A stretch of 19,871 nucleotides of DNA, from positions 1-19,871 of the forward strand of contig JBJTJN010000074.1 in the NCBI GenBank assembly GCA_046095485.1, in the 5' to 3' direction. A program made the translations under genes and the position numbers. Every line of letters begins with the position of its first letter. The stretch's first letter is position 1. A model generated the notes under the pieces. That model was not told the DNA's origin, did no database searches, and saw only the letters and a list, made by a program, of their open reading frames with translations. Source of the stretch: SYFI01 sp046095485. GTDB lineage: Bacteria; Actinomycetota; Thermoleophilia; Miltoncostaeales; Miltoncostaeaceae. This document shows, piece by piece, positions 1 to 6,568 of this stretch.

Positions 1-468
1 GCGTTCTCGCTCATCGTGCAGCTGGCAGGCCGCGCGGGTCGCCGCAAGGGGGAGGATTCCACCGTGGTGGTGCAGGCATGGGAGCCCGCGGCACGCGCCG
101 TGCAGCTCGGCGCCCGGCACGCGGTGGAGGAGTTCCTGGACGGCGAGGTGCAGCGGCGCGAGACCCGCGGCATGCCCCCGCACGGGCACCTGCTGCGCGT
201 GGTGGTGGAGGGGGAGTCCAAGCAGCGGGTGGCCGAGGTGGCCGACGAGATGGCCGAGGCGCTGGCACAGGTCGACCCGTCCATCGCCGTGCGCGGCCCA
301 TCGCGCCTGCACCGGCTGCGTGGGCGCAGCCGCCGGGCGATCCTGCTGCAGGCCCGGCGTTCGTCGTCGCTCACCGCGGCCACGCGCCACGTGCTCGATG
401 CCCCGGGGGGGCCGGCGTCGCACTCGGGGGTGCGCATCGGGGTGGACGTCGACCCGCAGGACACCTGA
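1..468 (+). CDS. priA: Primosomal protein N' (PriA helicase), C-terminal part
   Basis: PriA is a 3'-to-5' DNA helicase that recognises stalled replication forks and reloads the replicative helicase. Only its last ~155 residues are present, and the reading frame is open from base 1. The visible part starts inside helicase motif VI (QLAGRAGRRKG, from base 19) and is followed by the usual VVVQAWEP strand. The C-terminal domain follows, with MPPHGHLLRVVVEG, where PriA normally has a 'YPPF' type loop, and the typical ending VRIGVDVDPQD. The Cys-rich zinc region lies upstream, outside the window. The stop is TGA at 466-468. A possible promoter for the next gene overlaps this stop. The neighbour set priA-def-fmt-rsmB-rpe is a known actinobacterial order, which supports the call. 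Confidence 0.93.
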   Translation, partial: AFSLIVQLAGRAGRRKGEDSTVVVQAWEPAARAVQLGARHAVEEFLDGEVQRRETRGMPPHGHLLRVVVEGESKQRVAEVADEMAEALAQVDPSIAVRGPSRLHRLRGRSRRAILLQARRSSSLTAATRHVLDAPGGPASHSGVRIGVDVDPQDT

Positions 469-494
469 AAACGGCCCCGCGTTACCGCTACCTT
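465..494 (+). promoter_or_regulatory. Putative sigma-70-type promoter for the 530 gene
   Basis: CTGAAA (465-470), four of six matches to TTGACA, is followed after 18 bp by TACCTT (489-494), which fits the actinobacterial TANNNT -10. The -35 overlaps the priA stop codon. Transcription would start near 501 and give a ~30-nt leader holding a good ribosome site, GAGGA at 518-522, 7 nt before the ATG at 530. This is predicted by eye only. Confidence 0.45.
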
Positions 495-529
495 TCCCCC
501 GGCCGAATCACCTACACGAGGACCTTCCG

Positions 530-1351
530 ATGCCTGCCCCGCGAATCTTCGCGTCCCAGTCCGAGCCCCGCGCCCAGTGGACCCACGTCCTGGCGTCCGT
601 ACTCGCCCTGTGCGGCACCGATCACCGCACGGCGCTCATGCGGGAGTTCCTCGATGAGGACATCGAGGGCGTCGACACGGCGATCGTGCGCGAGTTCGCG
701 CCGGCCGGCGATGACGTCATCGACATCGTGGTGCAGCACCGCGACAAGGCCTGGGCGCTCGTCATCCAGACATCGCTGACGTTCCAGGGCGACATCACAG
801 ACCGCCTGAAGCTCGCTGCGGGGGCCATGCCGGACTACGGTCGCGTCATCGTGATGGGCATCACCGCCGACCGCAAGCCGGGCCCCTACATGGATGCCGT
901 TGCCGCCTCGGGCGCCGAGACGCGCTACTGCTCGTGGCTGCGCGTGCGCGACTGGGTGCAGGAGCGCCCGGAGCGCGGCAAGGCCGAGGGCGTGGACCTC
1001 GCCGTGCTGCAGCAGGCCGAGTACTACCTCACGCCCAACGTGGCCGAGCTCTACCGCCTCGAGGACATCGTGCCCACCGTGCCGCTCGAGGCCCGCGAGG
1101 CCGCCACCGCGGCGTTCTTCGGGCTCAACGACCTCTCGCCGGCCCCGCGCATCGACCAGGCGCCCGACGGCGCCACGGCGATCTTCCCGCGCACCGGCGA
1201 CACCAAGGCCGAGCTGATCATCCGCAGTGGGTCGGCCCGCCTGGCCCTCAAGGGCCAGGGCGACGTGGCCATCGGGTCGGACGCCGACTGGCAGGCCGCC
1301 GCATCGGGCTCCCTGGCCGTGGCCCGGCGCATCCTCCCGAGGAAGAGGTAG
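530..1351 (+). CDS. Unnamed protein with a degenerate PD-(D/E)XK nuclease-like N-terminal domain
   Basis: A 273-residue cytosolic protein with no signal peptide or membrane segment. I do not recognise a named family. Residues ~8-110 have the layout of PD-(D/E)XK nuclease-fold proteins: a helical start (WTHVLASVLALC, REFLDED), a strand with Asp65 (VIDIVVQ), a turn, a second strand (ALVIQTSL, residues 77-84), a helix (DITDRLKLA), then VIVMGIT. In active enzymes the second strand would carry E-x-K. Here those positions read Gln80-Thr81-Ser82, so catalysis is unlikely. Residues ~170-273 are mixed alpha/beta and unassigned. The ATG at 530 is chosen because GAGGA (518-522) sits 7 nt upstream and the homologous-looking region starts right after it; the longer frame from 320 overlaps priA. 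It is followed directly by the kinase gene, probably co-transcribed. The fold call is inference. Confidence 0.75.
   Translation: MPAPRIFASQSEPRAQWTHVLASVLALCGTDHRTALMREFLDEDIEGVDTAIVREFAPAGDDVIDIVVQHRDKAWALVIQTSLTFQGDITDRLKLAAGAMPDYGRVIVMGITADRKPGPYMDAVAASGAETRYCSWLRVRDWVQERPERGKAEGVDLAVLQQAEYYLTPNVAELYRLEDIVPTVPLEAREAATAAFFGLNDLSPAPRIDQAPDGATAIFPRTGDTKAELIIRSGSARLALKGQGDVAIGSDADWQAAASGSLAVARRILPRKR
1344..1348 (+). promoter_or_regulatory. Ribosome binding site that supports an ATC start for the kinase gene
   Basis: AGAGG lies at the very end of the 530 gene, directly before its TAG stop (1349-1351). It is 5 nt upstream of ATC at 1354. No ATG, GTG or TTG lies in the kinase frame between the internal ATG at 934 and the GTG at 1441, and the latter already falls inside the ATP-binding loop. 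Confidence 0.4.
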
Positions 1352-1353
1352 TC

Positions 1354-2841
1354 ATCACGGCCGGCGCGGGCGCCACCCAGGGCATCGTCGCCGGCCGCTG
1401 GGCCGTCGGCGAGCCCATCGCCCGCGGCGGCCAGGCCACCGTGCACCGCGCCACCCACGTGCCGCTGGGGCACGAGGTGGCGATCAAGCTCTTCCACCCG
1501 CACGTGTGGGACGACCCGGCGTTCCGCGTGCGCTTCCGCCGGGAGTGCGAGGCGCTCACCGCGCTGGAGCACCCCAACGTGATTCCCGTGCTCGACGCCG
1601 GAGAGTCGGACGACACGGGATGGATCGTCATGCACCTCGCGCGCGGCGGCACGCTGGCCGACCGGTTGGCGCAGGGGCCGCTGCATCCCGATGAGGCGCT
1701 GGCGATACTGCGGCAGGTGGCGTCGGCCCTCGACGCCGCGCACGCCGAGGGGCGCCTGCACCGCGACGTGAAGCCCGAGAACGTGCTGCTCGAGCCCGAC
1801 GGCCACGCATGGCTCGCCGACTTCGGCGTGGCCCGCGCGGTGGGCAACACCACCACGGTGCCCGGGCAGATGATCGGCACGGCCGCCTACATGGCGCCCG
1901 AGGTGATCGGCGGCGGCCGCGCCCGCCCTGCTGCCGACCTCTACGCGTTCGCCTGCATGGCGTTCGAGTGCCTCACGGGCCGCCGGCCGTTCCCGGACGG
2001 CGAGGTGGGCACGGTGTTGTTCGCGCACCTCGAGCGCACCCCGCCACGTGCCCGTTCGATACGCCCCGACCTTCCCCGCCGCGCCGAGAAGGCGCTGCAG
2101 GCGGGCCTGGCCAAGGACCCCCGCGACCGCCCGCGCAGCGCCACCGCGCTGGTGGATGCCCTGGATGCCGCCATGCCACGCCCCGACGCCACCATGCCCT
2201 ACGGGGCACTGGCGTCAGCCGGAGCGCAGCAATCGCACGCCATGCACGCATCTCGCGACGCACGCGTATCCCAGGCGGCGTCCAAGGCGCGCCGGGGACT
2301 GGGGTTCGCGTCGCTTGCGGCGGCATCGGTGCTGCTGGTGGGCGGAGCGGTGGGCGCGTTCGCGCTGATGAGCGCATCGGGCCCCGAGGCCACGACGGCG
2401 CCGGCCCGTCCGCCCCTGCCGGCGATCCCGACGCCCGACGGCGAGGTGACCGGTAGCGAGGCCCCGCGCGGCGCGGTGCCGGGCGCCACGGCGGCCGACC
2501 GCGTGGCGGCGACCTCGCTGGACGACGCCAGCGCGTTCGCGGTGGATGCCGGCACCGGTCGGTCGGCAGCGGGCATCGCAGCGGCAACGGTCGCGGCGCT
2601 GGAAGCACGCGGCCTCGACGTGGTGCAGGTGGACCTGGAGGGCGACGGCACGGCGGTGATCGCCCGCGCGAAGGGCGACTTCCTGCAGCTGGGTGACACC
2701 TGGGCCATCGCCGAGGTACCCGGAGCCCGCGCAGGTGCCCCCGACCGCGTCCTGGTGCTGAGGGGAACCAACGGAGCCCCGGCGAGGTACGCCGACGCGT
2801 TGTCGGAGTCCCGCCCGGCCTCGTTGCTCGCCCCGCGTTAG
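1354..2841 (+). CDS. Membrane-anchored Ser/Thr protein kinase (PknB-like catalytic domain)
   Basis: A Hanks-type kinase of about 495 residues that phosphorylates proteins on Ser/Thr. The cytosolic kinase domain (~residues 14-275) has every key motif: glycine loop ARGGQATV, Lys45 in VAIK, the C-helix Glu in RECEAL, HRDVKPEN with Asp138, DFG with Asp156, and APE with Glu183. A linker leads to one membrane helix at ~315-340 (GFASLAAASVLLVGGAVGAF). The outer part (~341-495) starts Pro/Ala-rich and continues as a small alpha/beta-looking domain. It has no PASTA repeats and matches nothing I know. The start is unusual: the kinase fold begins at once after the previous gene, and the only well-placed initiation site is ATC at 1354 behind AGAGG. 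An ATG at 934 would add 140 residues of out-of-frame, low-complexity sequence. Kinase identity is secure; the exact start is not. Confidence 0.88.
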   Translation: MTAGAGATQGIVAGRWAVGEPIARGGQATVHRATHVPLGHEVAIKLFHPHVWDDPAFRVRFRRECEALTALEHPNVIPVLDAGESDDTGWIVMHLARGGTLADRLAQGPLHPDEALAILRQVASALDAAHAEGRLHRDVKPENVLLEPDGHAWLADFGVARAVGNTTTVPGQMIGTAAYMAPEVIGGGRARPAADLYAFACMAFECLTGRRPFPDGEVGTVLFAHLERTPPRARSIRPDLPRRAEKALQAGLAKDPRDRPRSATALVDALDAAMPRPDATMPYGALASAGAQQSHAMHASRDARVSQAASKARRGLGFASLAAASVLLVGGAVGAFALMSASGPEATTAPARPPLPAIPTPDGEVTGSEAPRGAVPGATAADRVAATSLDDASAFAVDAGTGRSAAGIAAATVAALEARGLDVVQVDLEGDGTAVIARAKGDFLQLGDTWAIAEVPGARAGAPDRVLVLRGTNGAPARYADALSESRPASLLAPR

Positions 2842-2865
2842 GGCTCCAAACCTCTCGGCCACGAC

Positions 2866-2992
2866 GGGCATGCCCCGGGTCGGGGTGTTTCCTTCGGTCG
2901 CAAATCGGAAGTGCAAGGACTCGGGGCTCCGCCCCGAGGCCATGGCATCGTTTTGTCTTCCCTACGGAAACACCCCGACCCGGGGCGTGCCC
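2866..2992. repeat. Nested inverted repeat between the kinase gene and def
   Basis: The arms 2866-2892 and 2966-2992 are 27 nt each and complementary at 26 positions. The one exception (2871 against 2987) becomes a G-U pair in RNA. The 73-nt interior contains a second perfect hairpin, CTCGGGGC (2920-2927), loop TCC, GCCCCGAG (2931-2938). The gap 2842-3084 holds no convincing gene. There is no T-run and no evident target duplication at the ends (left flank ends CGAC, right flank begins TCTC). It could act as a terminator for the kinase transcript, a structured RNA or a small inverted-repeat element. The structure is certain; the role is not. Confidence 0.85.
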
Positions 2993-3072
2993 TCTCATCC
3001 AGAGCTACGTCGCCTGCGGATTCGCACTGTCCGCCGACCGTCCTGAGCGCGCTCGGCCCACCTCCTCGGTGG

Positions 3073-3078
3073 TAGCCT
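3073..3078 (+). promoter_or_regulatory. Putative -10 box for a leaderless def transcript
   Basis: TAGCCT ends 6 nt before the def ATG at 3085, so transcription would begin at or next to the start codon. The GAGG at 3079-3082 is only 2 nt from the ATG, too close to serve as a normal ribosome site. No clear -35 is seen. The same arrangement recurs at 5881, 13445 and 17219. Confidence 0.45.
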
Positions 3079-3084
3079 GAGGCC

Positions 3085-3636
3085 ATGGCGCGCCGTTCCT
3101 TCGAGGACCCCGAGCGCGAGGCCGCGCGCCTCGCAGCGCTGGAATTCATCCGCCAGTACGGAGACCCGGTGCTGCGCACGCCCGCCGAGCGCGTGGAGGT
3201 ATTCGACGAGGCGCTGGTGGCCGAGGCGCACGAGATGGTGCGCCTCATGGACGACGGCCGCGGGGTGGGGCTGGCGGCGCCGCAGCTGGGGCGCCTGCGC
3301 AGGCTCATCGTGGTGCAGCCGTACGAGGACCAGCCCGCGCATGCGCTGGTGAACCCCGAGGTCATCAGCCGCAGCGACGAGGAGGACATCGCCACCGAGG
3401 GGTGCCTCTCGATCGGCGAGGTGAACGTCGAGGTGCCGCGCGCGGTGGAGATCCGCATCAGGGCGCAGGACCTCAACGGCACCGAGTTCGAGGCCGACCT
3501 CGAGGGCTTCGCCGCGCGCGTGGTGCAGCACGAGATCGACCACCTCGACGGCATCCTCATCCTCGACCGCGCCACGCCCGAGGACCGCCGGGCCGCCCTC
3601 GCCGAGCTGCGCGAGTCGCTGCTCCCGAGCGCCTAG
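3085..3636 (+). CDS. def: Peptide deformylase
   Basis: Def removes the formyl group from the N-terminal Met of new proteins at the ribosome and is a metalloenzyme, usually Fe2+. The 183-residue product carries all three family motifs: GVGLAAPQ (motif 1), EGCLSI with metal ligand Cys107 (motif 2), and HEIDHLDG with His149, catalytic Glu150 and His153 (motif 3). Length is normal for the family, with a short N-terminal extension (~20 residues) before IRQYGDPVLR. The ATG is placed 6 nt behind a TAGCCT box. It is followed 11 nt later by fmt, its functional partner: Fmt adds the formyl group that Def removes. This pairing is common in bacteria. Confidence 0.97.
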   Translation: MARRSFEDPEREAARLAALEFIRQYGDPVLRTPAERVEVFDEALVAEAHEMVRLMDDGRGVGLAAPQLGRLRRLIVVQPYEDQPAHALVNPEVISRSDEEDIATEGCLSIGEVNVEVPRAVEIRIRAQDLNGTEFEADLEGFAARVVQHEIDHLDGILILDRATPEDRRAALAELRESLLPSA

Positions 3637-3647
3637 CGCCCCTTCCC

Positions 3648-4559
3648 ATGAGGGTCATGTTCGCGGGCAGCCCCGCGCCCGCCGTGCCGGTGCTGCAGGC
3701 GCTCATCAACTCGCCCCACGAGGTGGTGCTGGCCATCACGCGCGAGGATCGCCCGCGCGGCCGCGGGCGCACGCCGGTTCCCACCCCGGTGGGCGAGGCC
3801 GCGGACGATGCCGGCATCGCCACCCTCAAGCCGGCCAGCATCAACGCCCCGGAGGCGCTCGAGGTGATGCGCCAGGTCGATGCCGGGGCGCTGGTGGTGG
3901 CCGCGTTCGGGCAGATACTCAAGGACGATGTGCTGGACGGCTGGCCATGCGTCAATGTGCACTACTCGCTGCTGCCGCTGTACCGCGGCGCGGCGCCAGT
4001 TGAGCGCCAGCTGATGGATGGGGTGGAGGAGACCGGCACCACGATCATGCTCATGGATGCCGGCCTCGACACCGGGCCGATCATCGAGGCCGTGCCCGTG
4101 CCGCTCGCCCGTGACGACGACGCCGGGGCGCTGCTGATGAAGATGGCCGAGGCATCCGGCCCCGCGGTGGTGCGGGCGCTCGATGCCATCGAGGCGGGCA
4201 CCCTCCTGAGCACGCCGCAGCCGGCTGAGGGATCGTCGCTGGCGCCCAAGATCACCGATGAGGATCGCCCCATCAACCCGTCGCGCACGGCCGTGGAGAT
4301 CCGAAACCAGGTGCGTGCCCTCTCGCCGCACATCGGCGCCACGCTGGGCATCGACGGCCAGCAGTTCAAGGTGTGGAAGGTGAAGCCCACCAACGCGGCG
4401 GCGGTGCCCGGGCTGGTGCGCGACTCCGGCAGGCTGGTGCTGGGCACGGCATCGGGAGGCCTGGAGATCGTTGAGCTGCAGCCGCCCGGCAAGGCCCGCA
4501 TGCACGCCGACGCCTTCCTGAGGGGGTACCGCGGTGAGCTCGCGCTCACGTCCGCGTAA
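3648..4559 (+). CDS. fmt: Methionyl-tRNA formyltransferase
   Basis: Fmt transfers formyl from 10-formyl-tetrahydrofolate to Met-tRNA(fMet), which is needed for normal initiation. The product is 303 residues, close to the usual ~310. The N-terminal Rossmann-like domain starts MRVMFAGSPAPAVPVL and has the substrate loop DRPRGRGRTPVPTPV. The active-site segment VNVHYSLLPLYRGAAPV supplies Asn103 and His105, and GLDTGPI supplies Asp141, the three catalytic residues of this fold. The C-terminal OB-like domain (~200-303) includes the tRNA-binding part, ending PPGKARMHADAFLRGY. The ATG at 3648 is 11 nt after the def stop and has no obvious ribosome site, so reinitiation is likely. The 3' end overlaps rsmB by 26 bp. 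Confidence 0.96.
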   Translation: MRVMFAGSPAPAVPVLQALINSPHEVVLAITREDRPRGRGRTPVPTPVGEAADDAGIATLKPASINAPEALEVMRQVDAGALVVAAFGQILKDDVLDGWPCVNVHYSLLPLYRGAAPVERQLMDGVEETGTTIMLMDAGLDTGPIIEAVPVPLARDDDAGALLMKMAEASGPAVVRALDAIEAGTLLSTPQPAEGSSLAPKITDEDRPINPSRTAVEIRNQVRALSPHIGATLGIDGQQFKVWKVKPTNAAAVPGLVRDSGRLVLGTASGGLEIVELQPPGKARMHADAFLRGYRGELALTSA

Positions 4560-5883
4560 CCCGCGCGAGCAGCGCGCCCAGGCAGCGCCGGCGCGGCGCA
4601 TCGCGCTGGGTGTGCTGCGCCGCGTGGACGAGGGCGCCTACGCCGACCGGGCGCTCACGGCCGAGTGCGCCCGCGCGCGGGTGGACCCCCGCGACCGCCA
4701 GCAGGCGCAGCGCCTCGCCTACGGCGCGGTGCAGATGCGGCGCCTTCTCGACTGGCTCATCGACGGCGTGGCCGAGAAGCCCGACCGCATCGAGCCCGAG
4801 GTGCGCGACGTGCTGCGCCTCGGCGCATACGAGATCATCTCGTCCGACGGCACCCCCGACTTCGCGGCCGTCAATGAGGCGGCCACGCTTGCGCGGTCGC
4901 TCCCCGGCCCGCGCGGCAAGGGGTCTGCGCGCGCCGGCCTGGTCAATGCGATCCTGAGGCGCATCGCCGATGACGGCGCGGCGCGAATCGCGGGCATCGA
5001 CCCCGCCGACATCGCGCTGCGCCATTCGTTCCCGGACTGGATCGCCCGGGGGCTCGTGGAGTCGCTCGGCCCGGAGGATGCCGAGGCCGTGATGGCGGCC
5101 GCCAACATGGCGCCCGAGTCGGCCGTGCGCTGGAACACCCTGCGGGGGTCGCGCGAGGATATCGAGGCGGAGCTCCCGCCCTGGCTGCCCGACCCGCTCA
5201 TCCCCGAGGCCATGGTGCTGCAGGCGCCGTTCGCCCTCGAGCACTCCGCCGCATGGGCGGAGGGCCGGGTGATGGCCCAGAGCCGGGCGTCGATGATTCC
5301 GGCGCGGGCGCTCATGCCCCAGCCGGGCGAGCGGGTGCTCGACCTCTGCGCGGCTCCTGGCGCCAAGGCCACCCAGTTGGCGGCCCTGGCCGGAGGCGAG
5401 GCCGAGATCGTGGCGGTGGAGCTGCACCCGGCCCGCGCCCGGGCGCTGCGCGACACCGCCGATCGCATGGGCGCCACGATGACCGTGCTGGAGGGCGACG
5501 GGCGCGAGGTCGAACTGCCCGGCGGGCCGTTCGACGCCGTGCTCGTGGACGCCCCGTGCACGGGTACCGGCGTGCTGGCGTCGCGTCCCGACGCCCGTTG
5601 GCGCCGGCGCGAGGAGGCCCTGGCCCCGCTGGTGGAGATACAGCAGGGGCTGCTGGCCCGGGCGCTCGAGGTGGTGCGCCCCGGCGGGCGGGTGGTGTAC
5701 TCCACCTGCAGCCTGCTGCGGCAGGAGGATGAGGACGTGGTGCAGGCATCCGGGGCCGAGGTGGACGACCTCTCGGGGGAGTTCCCGGACATGGCGTCTC
5801 CTCTGCTGCCAGGCACGCTTCGCCTGCTGCCCCACGTGCACGGCACCGATGGCTTCTTCGTGGCCAGGCTCCGGGGCCGATAA
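4534..5883 (+). CDS. rsmB: 16S rRNA (cytosine-967-C5)-methyltransferase
   Basis: RsmB (Sun/Fmu) methylates C967 of 16S rRNA with S-adenosylmethionine. The 449-residue protein has an N-terminal NusB-like RNA-binding domain (~20-150; RLAYGAVQMRRLLDWLID, VNEAATLAR, GLVNAILRRI), then the RNA m5C methyltransferase domain. The SAM motif is VLDLCAAPG (268-276). VDAPCTGTG (motif IV) contains Cys342, which helps product release, and YSTCSL (motif VI) contains the nucleophile Cys392. Between VVQASGAEVDD and the end the region is slightly short, but the closing HGTDGFFVARLR is typical. The start is GTG at 4534 with AGGGGG (4521-4526) 7 nt upstream; it lies inside fmt. Its TAA stop also forms the first bases of the putative rpe -10 box. 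Confidence 0.96.
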   Translation: MSSRSRPRNPREQRAQAAPARRIALGVLRRVDEGAYADRALTAECARARVDPRDRQQAQRLAYGAVQMRRLLDWLIDGVAEKPDRIEPEVRDVLRLGAYEIISSDGTPDFAAVNEAATLARSLPGPRGKGSARAGLVNAILRRIADDGAARIAGIDPADIALRHSFPDWIARGLVESLGPEDAEAVMAAANMAPESAVRWNTLRGSREDIEAELPPWLPDPLIPEAMVLQAPFALEHSAAWAEGRVMAQSRASMIPARALMPQPGERVLDLCAAPGAKATQLAALAGGEAEIVAVELHPARARALRDTADRMGATMTVLEGDGREVELPGGPFDAVLVDAPCTGTGVLASRPDARWRRREEALAPLVEIQQGLLARALEVVRPGGRVVYSTCSLLRQEDEDVVQASGAEVDDLSGEFPDMASPLLPGTLRLLPHVHGTDGFFVARLRGR

Positions 5884-5886
5884 CCT
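5881..5886 (+). promoter_or_regulatory. Putative -10 box for rpe, overlapping the rsmB stop
   Basis: TAACCT begins with the TAA stop codon of rsmB and ends 7 nt before the rpe ATG at 5894. This predicts a leaderless rpe-ribD-ribE-ribBA transcript besides read-through from upstream. There is no ribosome site in the gap (GCCGCCG). A -35 is not clear; TTCGTG at 5857-5862 is a poor match 18 bp upstream. Confidence 0.4.
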
Positions 5887-5893
5887 GCCGCCG

Positions 5894-6568
5894 ATGCCCG
5901 AGATGCCCGCCACTCCCGCGGTGTGCCCCTCGCTGATGTCCGCAGATCCCCTGCGGCTCGGCGAGCAGGTGGCCGCGCTGCTTGACGCCGGCGCCCGCGT
6001 GTTCCACGTGGACGTCATGGACGGCCGCTTCGTGCCAAACCTCATGCTCGGCACCGAGACCACCCGCGGCGTTGCCGCGCTGGTGCGCCCGCGCGGCGGC
6101 CTGGTGGACGTCCACCTCATGGTCGAGACCCCCCGCGAGGCCATCGGCTGGTACGCCCCGCACGCCGACATGGTGAGCGTGCACGTGGAGGCCGACCCGC
6201 ACCCCCACCAGCTGCTCACCGAGATCCGCGAGGCCGGCTGCCTCGCGGGGCTCGCCATCAACCCGGGCACCCCGCTCGAGATGGTGGCGCCGCTGGTGGA
6301 GCGCCTCGACTACGTCAACTGCATGGGAGTGAACCCCGGCTTCAGCGGCCAGTCGTTCATCCCCGATACCCTCGGCCGCCTCGGCGCGCTGCGCGACATG
6401 CTGCCCGCGCGCGTTGCCGTGCAGGTTGATGGCGGCATCGGACCCGCGAACATCGCGGATGCCCGGGCGTCCGGCGCCGACCTGCTGGTGTCCGCGTCGG
6501 CCATCTTCGGGGCCGACGACCCTGTGGCCTCCTACGACGACCTGGCGGAGCGGGTCGCATCGGCGTGA
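5894..6568 (+). CDS. rpe: Ribulose-phosphate 3-epimerase
   Basis: Rpe interconverts ribulose-5-phosphate and xylulose-5-phosphate in the pentose phosphate pathway. The 224-residue TIM barrel has the full set of family motifs: PSLMSAD near the start, HVDVMDGRFVPN with metal ligands His38 and Asp40, DVHLMV, a VHVEA strand, INPGTP, VNPGFSGQSF (phosphate loop) and VDGGI (catalytic Asp). The start ATG at 5894 is 10 nt after rsmB; a second ATG at 5903 would still give a complete barrel, but 5894 lies at the right distance from the TAACCT box. Its substrate ribulose-5-P is also the substrate of the RibB half of RibBA three genes on. The gene overlaps ribD by 4 bp (GTGA). Confidence 0.96.
   Translation: MPEMPATPAVCPSLMSADPLRLGEQVAALLDAGARVFHVDVMDGRFVPNLMLGTETTRGVAALVRPRGGLVDVHLMVETPREAIGWYAPHADMVSVHVEADPHPHQLLTEIREAGCLAGLAINPGTPLEMVAPLVERLDYVNCMGVNPGFSGQSFIPDTLGRLGALRDMLPARVAVQVDGGIGPANIADARASGADLLVSASAIFGADDPVASYDDLAERVASA

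Noticed and set aside
934..1353. ATG 934 as the start of the kinase
   Set aside because: The added 140 residues are an out-of-frame reading of the 530 gene (Arg/Gly/Pro-rich) and precede the normal kinase N-terminus.
2866..2992. Insertion sequence ends
   Set aside because: Only 73 nt lie between the arms, no transposase is present and no target-site duplication is visible.
4546..6270. Long minus-strand open frames opposite rsmB, ribD and ribBA (also 6532-8049, 8104-9537)
   Set aside because: They are low-complexity mirror translations rich in Arg, Pro, Ala, His and Gly, have no family motifs and lie opposite well-identified genes. Such frames are expected in very GC-rich DNA.
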